Source of the DNA: Cryptomeria japonica
Lineage: Eukaryota; Streptophyta; Pinopsida; Cupressales; Cupressaceae
Assembly (NCBI RefSeq): GCF_030272615.1
Contig: NC_081412.1
Coordinates: 480,212,657 to 480,276,656, forward strand
Direction of reading: 5' to 3'
Length of the DNA: 64,000 nucleotides
The notes below the pieces were generated by a model. The model saw only the letters and a program-made list of their open reading frames with translations. It was not told the origin of the DNA and did no database searches. Positions 23,876 through 36,959 of the stretch are shown here, piece after piece. The position numbers and the translations under genes are program-made. Each line of letters starts with the position of its first letter. The stretch's first letter is position 1.

Positions 23876-24926
23876 AAGGATTAGGAGGTCACCAAATTCG
23901 ATGAGGGAACAATCGAACTCTCATTGCTTATGGTATCAAGGTCTTGCACTCGACAAGATTTGATATCCCATGTAAATTAAGGATTAGGAGGTCACCCAAT
24001 TCGATGAGGGAACAATCGAACTCTCATCGCTTATGGTATCAAGGTCTTGCACTCAACAAGATTTGATATCTCATGTGGATTAAGGATTAGGAGGTCACCC
24101 AATTCGACGAGGGAACAATCGAACTCTCATCACTTATGGTATCAAGGTCTTGCACTCGACAAGATTTGATATCCCATGTGAAATAAGGATTAGGAGGTCA
24201 CCCAATTCGATGAGGGAACAATCGAACTCTCATCGCTTATGGTATCAAGGTCTTGCACTCAACAAGATTTGATATCTCATGTGGATTAAGGATTAGGAGG
24301 TCACCCAATTCGATGAGGGAACAATCGAACTCTCATCGCTTATGGTATCAAGGTCTTGCACTCGACAAGATTTGATATCCCATGTGAATTAAGGATTAGG
24401 AGGTCACCCAATTCGATGAGGGAACAATCAAAGTCAATTCGCTTATATTATCAAGGTCTTGCACTCAACAAGGTTTGATATCTCATGTTCATTCAAAAAC
24501 ATTCCACTTCACTAATAAACAATCGAACTCTCATCACTTATGGTATCAAGGTCTTGCACTTGACAAGATTTGATATCCCATGTGAAATAAGGATTAGGAG
24601 GTCACCCAATTCGATGAGGGAACAATCGAACTCTCATCGCTTATGGTATCAAGGTCTTGCACTCAACAAGATTTGATATCTCATGTGGATTAAGGATTAG
24701 GAGGTCACCCAATTCGATGAGGGAACAATCGAACTCTCATCGCTTATGGTATCAAGGTCTTGCACTCGACAAGATTTGATATCCCATGTGAATTAAGGAT
24801 TAGGAGGTCACCCAATTCGATGAGGGAACAATCAAAGTCAATTCGCTTATATTATCAAGGTCTTGCACTCAACAAGGTTTGATATCTCATGTTCATTCAA
24901 AAACATTCCACTTCACTAATAAACCA
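23876..24926. repeat. 103-bp minisatellite array with higher-order structure
   Basis: Units start with AAGGATTAGGAGGTCAC at 23876, 23979, 24082, 24185, 24288, 24391, 24589, 24692 and 24795, so the period is 103 bp. Neighbouring units alternate between two types (ACTCGAC with ATCCCATG, and ACTCAAC with ATCTCATG), giving a 206-bp dimer. A block of three units plus its CATTCAAAAACATTCCACTT tail is repeated at a 404-bp offset (24185 and 24589). Unit 1 has only one equivalent (about 13990-14160). Confidence 0.95.
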
Positions 24927-26135
24927 AAATCCTATTGAAGATTAAGATATTTGATAACAATTCTATTATATAAATATAATTTAGTTACTATTAAGTTGAT
25001 AGCAAGTCATTTTCTAGAGATGTCACATGATATTAATAAAAAATTAACCAGACATATTTTACAATGATGACATCATACCAAAAAAACTAACACAAACTTT
25101 TAAGACAAAATGTTATATTAATATAAATTTATTTGTAATCATATCATTTTGAATGCCGACTTATATTTAAGTATAAATATACAAATTTGTCTTTTACGAG
25201 ACAATAAAACATTAATCTTTATATGGCATAAAAGTTGGATGAGGTCACATCGGTTAAGTTTTCAAATCAATCGGCAATGAATAAAACTTAACTATTTAAA
25301 TATTGAATAATTTAATGAAATCACTTTTATCTAGAAGGGAAACCTAAAAACTCACCTAATTACAATTAATTAGAAGGATATAATATATAAGTTACGTGTA
25401 ATAACACTATTTTTAGTAAACAATGGTAAATTTGGGCATCTCAATTTAATTTGTTAGTATTATATAACGTGGAGTCAAGAGAGTTTCTCTTTTAAAATGT
25501 AAATAGTGTGAAACACGTTTTGAGATCCATAAAGGTTAATTTAGAATTAAAGGTTAAATTAGAATATCTAGGTGCAATATTAAAGAGTATGTGACGTGTA
25601 AAAATATAATTGTCTTACAAAAGTATTATATTAATACTTTTAATATAACTAGTATAAATATTTTAATTATATCTAATTATTTTTAATAACACTTTTAATA
25701 TAATACTTCATATTAATATTTCTTCATATCTTGTAACAAATGTAATTAAGATAATATGATAGTTTAGATATATAACACAGATTTATATTTCATAAATTTA
25801 AATAGATTTAATATCTTCATATATGATACATATTGAGTATATCATAACATTTTTTAGTTCAAATTTATACTTCTTTTTTTAATTTTCTCTAAATTTATCT
25901 AATCATTTTTTATATTAGAAATTTATGTTGTGTTATTGTTTTTTATTAAGAAAGCAGCGAGAATTAGGGCGTTGACCCTTTACATAGCATGAACTATGAA
26001 CAACACCATAACAATACTATAACAACACATAAACATCACTAAAAAGAATAGTCATCCAAAACACAAAAAACATACGAAGAGTTTTGAAAAGCAAAACACA
26101 GAGGACCCTAGCCAAAACAAAAGACTAGATAGAAA

Positions 26136-27240
26136 CTAAGGAGCTGACTTGCGAACCCCTGTCATCTTAATGACCCTATTCCAGTCATTGTATAGAAATT
26201 TATACAGTTCCTTGGCCTCCTCCTTGTCCACCTCATCAACAACACTATGATCCCTTAGGAGGGAGAGAGTCAGCGCTGAGTATGAAGAACTTGCAGACAA
26301 AAAATGTTAATGCTAATGATCTGGTTGTCTCGAGCATCCAACTTGTGTTTTACCTCATTTATCTCATTGGTGATGGCCTTTAAATCCAGGAGCAGGCCCA
26401 AGCTTTCAATGCGCCTCAAAAGGTCGGTGACCTCATTGCTAATATTTTGGAGTTGTTCCATGGTTGGGATCCCCTTGGGAATCTCTTCCTCGTCCCTATT
26501 ATCGTCCTTATTCTGCTCTTGGTTGTTTAAATTTTCAACACCCATGTCCATTTTAGCATCCTTGCTAGACGTTGCTTCCTTAACCACATCTTCCTCATGG
26601 GCAATAATAGCCTGGGCTCTAGTAGCATCCGGGTCCATTGTGTTCATGAACTCATCAGGGTCAACCAAGTTGATTTGGTCAACAGTTTCCTCTTCAGGTT
26701 TAACATTCACAACATCGGTAGGGGGCCCAAAGGTACCCACATCAATCCCAGGCATAGAAACCTTAAGATCTTCACCACCCGCAGACCCATACAAAGTATC
26801 CCCCTCCTTGCCATGAGCACAATCCTCCTCAAAATCGGAAACACTTTGGGGTTTTATTTTCTTCTCCGAGGAGACCTTAGAAGCAAGTTTGTGGGACCTA
26901 CTCCTTCCTTTCAGTGTCCCAGGATGGATTCTCATCCTCCATATCAACGGAAGAAGAATTGTCCTCAATGACAATTCTTTTACGTTTAGCAGGGGATTTC
27001 CCCTTGCCTTTAGAGGGGGTATGGGATTTATCTTTATTGGTCGAGGAAGAAGGCACAAAGTAAAGGGGAATTTCAGTAATAGAAATAGAGGAGGGAAACT
27101 AAGAGGCCACAAAAGCTTCATTTGCAAATTGAAACAATCTGGGGATAGCGAGGCGAGTAGAGAAACCCGTGAGGGGGTGCAACGCAGTCATAGGGGGTTG
27201 AAAAAGCATGAGGTTTCTCGGAGGGCATAGGGACAGGTGA
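26136..27240 (-). pseudogene. LINE-B 3'-proximal ORF: basic region, acidic linker, coiled coil
   Basis: The N-terminal part has a Lys-rich, nuclear-signal-like stretch (KGKGKSPAKRKR) near 27010-26980, then Ser/Asp-rich text. An acidic middle follows, then a conserved C-terminal block: GIPTMEQLQNISNEV, LLLDLKAITNEINEVKHKL (heptad-like, probably coiled coil), DARDNQIISINIFCLQVLH, and after a frameshift near 26280 the final YKFLYNDWNRV to GVRKS and TAG at 26138. Homologous ends occur at 50330-50863 and 18750-18995. The function is unknown. By composition it could be an ORF1-like nucleic-acid-binding or multimerising protein, but it lies downstream of RNase H. At least two frameshifts make it a pseudogene. 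Confidence 0.7.
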
Positions 27241-27429
27241 AAATTGTAAAGTCTATAAATGAGGCCTTGATGCAGAGGGATGGGCGACTTGTCCCATTTT
27301 TAGGGTTAAGGGCTTCCTTAATTGAAACCTCCAAAGAATGCAACAGAAAAAATGACAAGCAAAGAAGATCATGATTGTGAAAATGGTTAAGAAAAGGCAG
27401 ATGATAGTAATAAAATACCTTGTATCAAG

Positions 27430-28324
27430 CTTCCAATGTGAAATACTTCATGTTCATCAGACAATGTTATTTCCAGGGGTGCTTCAAATCTTCTCCCCTC
27501 CAAAGAGAGGCCCATCACCTTAGCAATTGTCTCCTCAAAGAGATCAAACGAAACCCCCCCTACTATAACCCTTCTTCTAGCCCAAGAGGTCGCAAACTGG
27601 GTTGAGAGTTATTCATCATGGCCGCGAAGGCACTCCATTGAATCTGCAATCCCACCTTCCACATAGTAATTCCACATAATAGAGTCTTTTTTGAAGTCAT
27701 CTGGCTTGTCTGGTTTGTACCGCACTCTGACACCCCCATTGTTGGGACAAGATTAGTGATAGAGAGAATTTGATCAATGGTAGACATAAGCAAGAACACA
27801 CAAAGGGTGTCAAGAAAATAACTCTTAGTGAATTTAGAAATAATTTTTTCACAAGGGTTGAAGATTTTTAATATGGAATTGTGAACAAGACACCTTAAGG
27901 CAAAATTATTGCCATAAATGTCCTTGGGAGTAGGAATTTTGTGCAAGCCATAGATCACCCCTTGTAATATGACCTTGGGCATGTAGAAAATCATCATGAA
28001 ATCGAAACAAAATTGATTATCATTAATGTAAGGAGCACGTGGCTCAAATTGCATACCATAACCAATTAAATCCATCCAGCCAAGCTAATTAAGCATGTCA
28101 TCGCACTTCGGATTCATCATAAGAAAATACCCATGAAAAGTGTACCAAAAAATGATGGTGGCACACACATCACCTTTAGTATCTATGATGGTAGTCCACC
28201 CCAGCCGATCGTTAGCGCTAATCATCAAAGGCTTACACATTTTAAAATTTGAAAAATAATGCCTCCCGAGACCCCAAGAAGCCAAGGGGAAAGAACAAAA
28301 GGGACCAAACAAGAGCTTAATCAT
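27430..28324 (-). pseudogene. LINE-B unrecognised ORF between RNase H and the coiled-coil ORF
   Basis: A frame of about 254 codons (28324-27563) is broken only by TAG at 28087-28085. After a frame change the homology-like text continues to about 27430 (VIVGGVSFDLFEETIAKVMG, LSLEGRRFEAPLEI). I do not recognise the protein. The last part is reminiscent of the conserved core of plant retroelement-associated proteins that read as a GVxFDL...I...GL motif, but that is weak. There is no zinc knuckle, protease or polymerase motif. It is placed between RNase H and the coiled-coil ORF inside the same target-site-duplication-bounded insertion. Confidence 0.5.
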
Positions 28325-28354
28325 GAGGAGTAAGTTTAGTGCCCTATCCCTTTA

Positions 28355-28851
28355 GGAGGGAGTTAACATTAGGCGACAAAGAGTTGTGATTCCTCCAGCA
28401 TCTCAAGCCCAAATTCATTAATCCAATGGTCGCAAGAGCATCAACAAACCCCACTTACTTCTTTATAGACATGCATGATGTGGAAGGATTCAAGCCCAGA
28501 GATGAGCCTAATAATATCTCTGATGAACCCTTCAATCAACCAATTGAGTTTGTTCCTTCCTTTGACAACATCAATTATGAGCTTAGAGTCCCCTTCAATG
28601 TCCATAACCCTTATGCCCATGGAGAGGGAAAAATGGACCCCCCAAGCCAAAGCCATAGCTTCAGCTTGATTACTGGAGTGACCATTCGGGTTCCCCACAT
28701 AGGCTGCAACTAGGGCCCCACTGTGAGTTCTAATGACACTACCCCCGGTTTCCAAGCCATGTCTTGTAGCCCCATCAAAATTGAGTTTGAAGCAACCGGG
28801 AATTGGGGGGGACCAAATAGTATTTTGCCTTCAGAGATGCTTCGAGTTATC
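28355..28851 (-). pseudogene. LINE-B RNase H domain (downstream of the Tat insertion)
   Basis: This is a type I RNase H of the plant L1 kind: PGCFKLNFDGATRHG (first Asp), NQAEAMALAWGVHFS (Glu), VMDIEGDSKLIIDVV (Asp), and after a one-base shift near 28445 VDALATIGL (last Asp). The coding sequence stops at about 28355 (TAG). The part immediately before it is separated by the 19-kb Tat element; the two sides join across the TTATC duplication. No poly(A) or simple tail follows this RNase H, so the LINE does not seem to end here. Confidence 0.82.
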
Positions 28852-30456
28852 TGTAGACACCTAAAACTTGCACAACTAATTAAATGAATTTTATGCATTT
28901 AATCATCATTTATTCGCCTATTAATTAGACTAAGGTTTAATTAATATCCCTATTCTTCCAATCAACCTATTAATCAAATTAAATATTTGATTAAAATCAT
29001 TTTCTTCTAGCCTAACCTATTAATTAAACTAAGGTTTGGTTAAGTACCCTTTAGCCATTTAATTGAATAAATCTTATTTATTTAATTAAAACCCCCCTTT
29101 TCCCTTTTAATTGAATTTACATTTGATTAAAAAAATCCCTTTGCATTTAAATAAATCATTATTTATTTGTGAATAGTCCCCCCACTTGCAAAATCCTACA
29201 AATGCAAGTTGCACCCCTTTTGGCTAAAATAAATCTTTTATTTTATCTAAAAATGCCTATTTTCCTCCAGTTGCATTCTCCTACATTTTCCATTGCATGC
29301 TAATATTCTTCTATAACCCCTCTAATCCCTCATTAATTATCCTAGTTCTTCTAGTTATGTCACATCCCTAAATTTGGGGGAGTCACTTCTCCAAATTTGG
29401 AAGAAAGTCTTCTAAATGCATTTAAGACTTTATTTTCTTCAACAAGTTAACTTGTTGAATCTTCCAAAGTTTGTAAGGCTTTTACATGAGACTTAAAGGT
29501 TATCTAACTTTCAACAATTTAAACTCCAAAGTCTTCAAAAGGCATTTAATGCCTCTTACAAGACATCATCCTAGCCCATGATGGTTGTCCCTTTGACCAT
29601 CCTTCAACTTTGCACAAGAGTTTACCTCTTGGACAATAGCATGCTCCCTCGGATAATAGCATTATCCAATGATTTCATCCCTTGAGGTTATCCCTAATTC
29701 TTTCTTAGCATCTAATGCTTGTTTAGCATCCTCTCAAGCCATCTCAAGGTCACATTTATCAACTTGGGATTGGATTGAATTGCCCTCAGGGATTGATAAC
29801 TTTCCATCCTAGCCCTTGTTGAAATTGCTCAATCTCAACCATCCATTTCTCTAGTTTTCCTATAAATATAGCCCCTTCCTTCACTCTTGGGGATCCATCA
29901 TCTTGTACATCAAACTTATAGTCATTTTGCAGGTTATCAAGGAGCTCAATTTGTCATCTTCAAGCACTTAGATCATCTTAGTTGCATGCTAATTTAGCTT
30001 TCATCATGTTGATAGTATCATGCTAATCCCATTTTCATTCTAGCTTAATTCATAGTCATTGTATATTAATTTCATAGCAATCTCCATGTTATTTTAATTA
30101 GCACACCTAAGCTTTCAATTTGGAATCTATCTTAGTGTCATATCTTGCATTCCATCTTTTCATATCATTTGATCACCTTGCTAGGATCTTAGTTGCATTC
30201 ATTTTGATCTTGGTATATCCTTCAATATCATTCTTTAGGTTGACATCTAAAAGATCAAGTGCTCTTCCAAGTGAGAGCCAACTTGAATCTTGAAGATCCT
30301 TGGAGATAGAGGAATATGAGACATGCTTGGGGTTCTCGATTTTGAAGCTAACTTAGTTTAGTTTCTATTTTGATTTCTAACTCTAACATAATGTTTCATG
30401 TGTGTGTTTGATGTTGTTTGATTCTCTTTTGCAGATTCCACACTTTTCAGCATACA
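28852..30456 (+). repeat. Tat element 5' LTR
   Basis: 1605 bp, from TGTAGACACC to CAGCATACA. Compared with the 3' LTR it shows scattered substitutions (a few per cent by eye) and an additional segment of about 60 bp near 30150-30230. A TATA box is at 29861-29870. Confidence 0.95.
29861..29870 (+). promoter_or_regulatory. LTR promoter TATA box
   Basis: TATAAATATA, conserved in the 3' LTR at 47560-47569. It lies about 600 bp upstream of the LTR end, consistent with a U3/R boundary just downstream. In the solo LTR (57308-58869, minus) the corresponding site is altered (TACAAATAGA). Confidence 0.65.
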
Positions 30457-30480
30457 TTTTTAGCACCCACCATGGGCTCG
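30457..30480 (+). other. Probable primer-binding region of the Tat element
   Basis: The sequence after the LTR (TAGCACCCACCATGGGCTC) resembles a mutated TGGCGCCCACCGTGGGG-like primer-binding site seen in Tat elements. The tRNA was not identified. Confidence 0.4.
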
Positions 30481-30544
30481 ACCCCTAAATTTATCAAAAT
30501 GTTAACCTTTTTGCACAAGTCTGGCCCAAAATTTGACATAATCT

Positions 30545-30850
30545 TTAGCGCATACATCGACTATTGTATAATGCATACATGGTATGGAGTAGCACATCTG
30601 CGCTCTGTTCTAGCGCAACCGTGCTCTGTTCCAGCGCATCTGTGCTCTGTTACAGTGCATATAAACATTCTCTTAGCGCATTTGTTTCCTGTGGATTTTC
30701 TTGTCTTTCTGTCTGATAAATTTATTTTAGCGCATACGTAGTCTGTTTTAGTGCATATGAAGTACTTTGTGGTGCATTTGTCCTCTGTTATAGTGCATAT
30801 GTGAAATATTTTAGCACATACGTTCTCTGTTGTAACGCATTTGTAACAGA
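30545..30850 (+). repeat. Degenerate AGCGCAT array in the Tat 5' leader
   Basis: About a dozen copies of a unit of 20-30 bp of the form TAGCGCATAYG followed by TNCTCTGTT. The opposite strand forms a 102-codon Cys-rich ORF only because the unit is repeated. The reverse-complement motif forms another array at 45684-45838 near the 3' end of the internal region. 30850-32600 is leader sequence in which I see no gene. Confidence 0.85.
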
Positions 30851-32612
30851 GGCAAAAATTGTAACCCAAACTTGGAATTTAGGCTTATCTAATCCCACAA
30901 GGAGATTTTATGCTTTGCTAACTTCTTTTCTTGCAGGTTCCTAACAAATTCTTGCAGGTTGAAGGAGTTAAATTAGGATTTTTCATTTCTTTCTAGCTTT
31001 CTTTTAAGTTGGTTAAAAATAATTCATATTTCCTTTTTGGTAAAAAGAACCTCACAATTTTGTTTTGGTGCTCTAAAATAAATCAAACTTGTCTTTAGGG
31101 CTCTAAAAAGAACACCACTTGCAAAGGTTAAAAAGAATAACAAATCAAACCTTCATTTTCTTGCAAGTTAGGAGTAAAAACACCTCAATTTGGGCTCTAA
31201 AAAGAACAAACAATCTTTCATTTTATTGCAAAGGTAAAATTCACAATCAATCTTTATTTGCAAGTTAAAAAGAACAATCAACTTGTCCCTTTTTGCAAAA
31301 TGGTTTAATTTATTGCAACGATTTTCATTTTGTTGACCAGGATTTTCAATTCCTAGTTTAGAAAATCATTGCTATGTGGGACTAAAAGAACACCATGTTT
31401 TATTGGAGCACCATCTCCAATTAGGACTTAGAAAACAATTGATTTGAAAGGGTAAAAATAAATTTGTGTGCTTTGTCTTGAGTGGTAGGTATATGCTCTC
31501 CCCTTAATTGGGTGACCAAAAAGCCAAACCCACTCTTTTCATGCTTTATTTACTTTCAAGCATTTAAAACCTTTAGAGGGCCTCCCTTCCCGAATGCCTT
31601 AAGGGGGCTAGTGAGAAGGGAACGACCCAAGTGGGAAACGACTAAAGCCAAGTTTACCAACCCACTATAATCAAATGTGGATGCTGATGAAAATCCCCTC
31701 CAACGACAATGTGTATTTGATAGCCTTCCCATAGAACCCTTGTGATGTGAAAAGCCTTTGTTCTAAAGGTTGGGAAGTCTCTCAATTGAGGTTATCATTT
31801 GTCGTGCCGAACAAAACCTTTACTACGAACCATAGAAATAGAAAGCTTGACTCGAGTCAGTTGCCATACATTGGCAATATCATAGTGCAAGGGTAGGGAA
31901 GAATCCACCCCCAAGATATCTCACCATACATCTCTTAAGATAACTACTCAATTGAGGAGCAATCCTCTTTGGGTTAATTTCTAGAAAAAGGCAAAAAAAA
32001 TGGGTGCCCCCTAGGGGTGACACGGTTGTTTGAGTTGAAGGAGTATCGAGTTGTGGGATATGGTATTGTCAATGATCCTTGAATATAGAGTCTAATTGGA
32101 GTGTCTTATTTGTATCCAAACCAGTGAAAACATTGGGGATTTGAACACGTCCTCAAAGAACATACACTAAATGTTTAGCATTAGGATGACCATTGTCTTC
32201 ATGTGTGCTATGTATTCTTGTCACAGATGTTAAAACATCTTGCAAAAATATCAATCAACCAACTCAAAAATTAGTTCAAACAAAGAGAATCACAAGTGGA
32301 GGAGATTTTCAAATCCAACAAAGCACCTTTTGAGGTCGTTATCAACTTTTCAACTATCTTTGGGCAAGACTTTTATCCAACAAGATTAGAAGAGTATCAA
32401 ACCAAGTGGTCACAAGTTATCATCCAAACTATCTCAACAACAATACCTAGCTAGGTATTTAGGTTTGTCAAATTTAGTTTCCATATCAGGAAACTTGATC
32501 CATATCATTTGACGTACCTTGTCATAAGGGCATATCAAATAAAGCCTCTATTAGGACTAGTAAGCTTGAGTATCAAAATGAAGTATCCCTATCAACCAAC
32601 AACATCAACATT

Positions 32613-34500
32613 TTGATCATTTGTATGACCACTCCCCGTATTTTGAAAAGAAGTCTTCATCAAAAGACTAAGTTGAAGAAGAGACAACCTAGTCCTAGGG
32701 AGCTTATCAAGAGGAGAAATTTTCTCTATATCAACTGCAAACTCCTTCTAAAACATAGGACATTTTTACATCATTTTCACGATTACCTCCATGGTAAAAA
32801 TATTGATTTTGACAAAGAATCCTTGAAGGAACATGCCTTCATGCAAAGGTCGAAACTATCACAAGATATCCACTTTGGTGGAAGGATCAATTTGGCTTAC
32901 TTACCTGAGAATCTAATCACATATTGAGTCAAATCAAGTCATGCCCACACATACACGATCCAAAAAAATGTTGAGTGGGAAGAAGAACCGGAATCAAGCA
33001 TGGGACGTCGAGAAGTTAACACTTGGAAAAATTACATGAATCTAGACGAGGAAGAAATAATAGATGAAGTTATTGAGGAGGCACAACAAGACCCTGACTT
33101 ACACAAACTTCTTGAAAAAATCATCAAAACTGATAAATAAAAATACTTCCTCCTGCTATCTAGCAAAGGTATCAAAATCCCTGAGGATTTTGATATGGAA
33201 CAACCAAAACAAACTGAGAACTTCAAAAGGACAAAATCAAGAACACACAGTTCCAATACACGTGATCATACCAATACCAATGACCTAGATGACACTAATA
33301 ATCAAGGTGACACCAACCACCAAGATACCAATGCTGGAAACAATCCCCTCACTACACTCATGCAACAACTACAAGCACTTCAACAACAAATGGAAGACAT
33401 GCAACAAGGAACTACCACGTGATATTCCTTGGAGGATATTTGTCCTTATTCATTTCATCAAAGTTTGAACAAGGATCATTCCCACCTAACTCTGAAATAC
33501 CAAAGTATGACAAATACAATGGTAAGAATGATCCTTGTGATCACGTAAGGGAATTTTGCATGATGAGCTTGGAGTTCGCCCATAATAACACTTACATGAT
33601 GAGGCTGTTTCCAAGAAGCCTAGGAGGACAAACAATAGAATAGCTTTCAAAAGTCACACCTCCCATCAGATCATTTGAGGAGTTTGCCAACAAATTTGTT
33701 TCCCAATATTCCTATAACATTCAACACAAAATTACCATGCTTGATCTTTGCAACACAAAACAAAAGAACAATGAGACATTCATGTTGTTCTTGCAAAGAT
33801 GGAGAAGATTGATATCTAGATATCCCCAAACCATACATGAAAAAGAGAAAATGGAAATCTTCATAGACAATCTTAATGACGAGATGAGCTATCAACTCAA
33901 ACTACAATGTCTACCTAGTTTTAAAAAGTTGATCAAAAATGGCATCCAGGTAGAAGAAGCCTCAATCAAGAAAGGAACTTTGAAGTTCTCTAAGGAAGGT
34001 ACTAGCTCATCAATCAACACCTATAACAAAAATTACTATAACAACTTAGATAAGTCCAAATTTTGGACGAAAAATAATAATATTGTTAATGATGATGTAG
34101 TGGACAATGTTAAACTGAAACAACCCGTGTTAATATTATTTGGCGTTACTCCACCAACCAACACTCAAAACAATATCAATCAAAGAACCAACACTCAAAG
34201 CAATACCAATAAAAGAACCAACAATCCAAGAATGAACAATCAAGGAAACATCAACCAAGGGAATAACAATAACGCTAACCTAAAACCAACACCATATCGA
34301 TGAAAGTTTGCACCTTTAGGACAAACCCTTGAATCGGCATTTCAAGAACTATTGGCAAATAAACTCATTAGCCAAACATGAGGGATTTTGAGCCTCAAGT
34401 CAAACCATCATGGTGGAATGACACACACTATTGTGAATATCATAGAAACAAAGGGCATCGCACAAATGATTGCTTGAGGTTGAAGAACTTGGTTCAATAT
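32613..34500 (+). pseudogene. Tat gag (capsid and zinc-finger-like tail)
   Basis: Upstream 32613-33422 is a hydrophilic, Asn/Gln-rich N-terminal part (MQQLQALQQQMEDMQQG at its end), broken by TGA at 32925 and TAA near 33140. After a frameshift near 33450 comes the retrotransposon capsid domain: KYDKYNGKNDPCDHV, MRLFPRSLGGQTIE, SFEEFANKFVSQYSYN, LQRWRRLISRYP and CLPSFKKLIKNG. A poly-Asn region follows to 34303. After another shift comes a zinc-finger-like block, YCEYHRNKGHRTNDCLRLK (34429-34485). It packages element RNA in relatives. At least four lesions. Confidence 0.85.
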
Positions 34501-36000
34501 TTGATAGATAACGGTGACATAACGATAGACGGTCATAAGACCAACAATGATCATGGAGCCTTTCCAAATTATGACAAAGGCGCATCATCATCCTCGAACA
34601 AAAAACGAGCCCATATCATTCTTGTATACAACAATGTTATCAATCACATATCAGAATCCGACAATCATATTAACGTCATTATGATAAAAAACAAACCAGA
34701 ACATGTCTCGGTCAATGTGACTACATGGGCCCAATCTAGATATGTCTTAAAAGGGAGTGCCTCAAAAATGAAAACATCTCCAAAAACTCAATACAACTTG
34801 GTAGATCAATTGAAGAAGACACCCACCCACATATCCATATTAGAGCTTCTCAAGATCTCACCCGCACACAAGAATATTTTGGAAAAGGCTCTTGTTGACA
34901 CCACGATTCCAAATAACCTGGATATTGGCCGATTCCAAGCCATGGTGGGATATTTAACTATGCCTCACAATCTATCATTTTTAGAGCATTATGATGTCTC
35001 TCTTAATAATCCAGATAATACTCCAGTCCATATCGAAGTCCTAGTCTATAAATATCGAGTGAAAAGAGTACTAATAGATGGAGGAGCCGGTCTAAATATT
35101 TGCACTCTAAAACTTATCTGTGCATTGGGTTTCTCAGAAATAGCCATTGATCCTAAGAGATAGATAACAATCAAGGCATATGATGATGAGGAAAGATCAT
35201 CAAAAGGGCTCATGGTATTACCCATTCAAGTAGGTCTAGTTCATAGAAATGCTCTATGTCAAGTCTTGGACATAGACTTGTCTTATAACATACTTTTGGG
35301 TTTACCTTGGATCCATGAAATGCAGGTGGTGCCATCCACATATCATTAGTGCCTGAAATTCCCATATAATGGACAAGAAATTACTATCACAATAGACAAT
35401 AATCCTTTCCAATATTGCAATAATCTCAAAGAAGTGCAAAATGTTCTTGTACCCCATTACAGGGAAGCTCTCACTTCCACATCATCAAACAAAAAGGATC
35501 AAATCAAAACTCTATCCATAGATTTTGAGATAAGTATGAAGTTGAAATACAAAGGCATGGGGGAATACTCTTTTGAATCCCTATGTCTATCAAAGTTGCT
35601 GATTTTACCAAGGTATCATGGACAACCATAAACTTCAAAACAACAATATTCACAACCTATCAAAAAGTTTGATGGTATGTTCATTCAAGCAGGAACACTA
35701 GCAGATGAAACAAAAGACAATGATATTTTGAATTGGCTCTACAAAGATGAAGAAGAAACCAGAGCAGCATCCATTAACATCACTATTCCCACAAAACGGT
35801 ATGTCAATGGATTTAGAATCATACAACGAATGGGATATCAAGGAAAGGGTCCTATTGGCAAACATCAAGAAGGCATCACAAAACCAATTCAACCCCATTC
35901 ACAACTTACCAAAGATATATCTGGACTTGGGTATGAGAAACATATTAACCTGTACAAAAACAAGATCATCATCAAAACCCCCAATGGAAAAGAAATGTAA
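34378..36000 (+). pseudogene. Tat aspartic protease followed by a G-patch-like segment
   Basis: The frame is open at 34378-35163, then broken by TAG at 35161, TAG near 35347 and TAA at 35629, and continues in the same frame to 36000. The retropepsin-like core has VLIDGGAGLNICTL (about 35068-35108). The catalytic triad is Asp-Gly-Gly instead of Asp-Ser/Thr-Gly, which is also usual in Tat relatives as far as I recall. It ends with YNILLGLPWIHEMQ (35284-35325). At 35800-35930 is a G-patch-like segment: FRIIQRMGYQGKGPIGKHQE, GITKPI and SGLGYEKH, with the regularly spaced glycines. The protease would cut the polyprotein. The stretch 36001-36960 is acidic linker text with stops. Confidence 0.8.
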
Positions 36001-36959
36001 CACATAAAAAGGAATTATGGAAAGAACTGATACATCAAGCAATTGAAAATACAAACAAAGAACCAAAAGATGAAGAATATGAGAAACAACAAGAGGAACT
36101 CACTATTCAAAGAGAGGAAGCTTCCTATAAATAGATACATCACGTGCAAGCAATAACAAAACCTGATCAAGATGATACGAAATCAGTAACAAAAAGAACA
36201 GTTAGAAAACAAAGAGAAGATGAATATGAACCACAACAAGAAGAACATGTCATTCAAAGGGAGGAGTATGTTTATGAATAAATCCAAAGAGTACAAGCAA
36301 ACACGGAACCCAAATCAACACAAGCGACAAAACTTGTATCAATTATCATCGAACTCTTCTCGCCATACAATATTCCTGTCAGATATAGTGGTGTAGCCTT
36401 AGAAAGTGATTCTGAGACAGACTCAAATGAATATGAATGGGATACTTTCTCTGATGTCACTAAAGATATTGAGGTAGATACAATCCACACATATACACCC
36501 ATACCCTATGATGGACAAGGTTCAGGGACTAGACCAGTTGAAGTTGGATCACAACATATCAATGATTTTAGTGAGGACGATCAGGTTCCAAGTGAAATGG
36601 ATTTTAAAGAGGGTATCATCATAGACTTTTTCCTCACTGATGCCAATTTTGACAACATATCCATCATGACTCTCACTACTGTAGACTTTATCCCGCCAGA
36701 CGATCCCTTACCCCTCATAGATCCTGAACTCATAGACTGGGAATAGCCTGGACAACTTAACATACATATCTTCCCAGATGATGAAATTATTGTCCAATAC
36801 CTTTGTTATGTGAACCTGAAAACATTTTTCACCAGTGAATCTCATGACAAAGTTCTCAATCAGGAGAGTGCTAAGTCTCTTAGTCATAAAAATAAAATAA
36901 AAAATCGATCTAATGGTGAAAACCATTTAATGTCAGATTAGATCATAAAAATGTAAAAA

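Noticed and set aside
24485-24676. 63-codon plus-strand ORF
   Set aside because: It lies wholly within the 103-bp minisatellite and changes with repeat phase.
23876-24926. Possible CRISPR-like repeat array
   Set aside because: The 103-bp units are directly adjacent with no unique spacers, and the DNA is plant nuclear.
28355-28851. The RNase H region as part of the Tat element because it touches the 5' LTR
   Set aside because: It is on the opposite strand, outside the TTATC repeat, and continues the LINE sequence found at 48096-49981.
30561-30869. Minus-strand 102-codon Cys-rich ORF resembling a small disulfide-rich peptide
   Set aside because: It is the complement of the degenerate AGCGCAT repeat array; the cysteine spacing follows the repeat unit, and it has no signal peptide.
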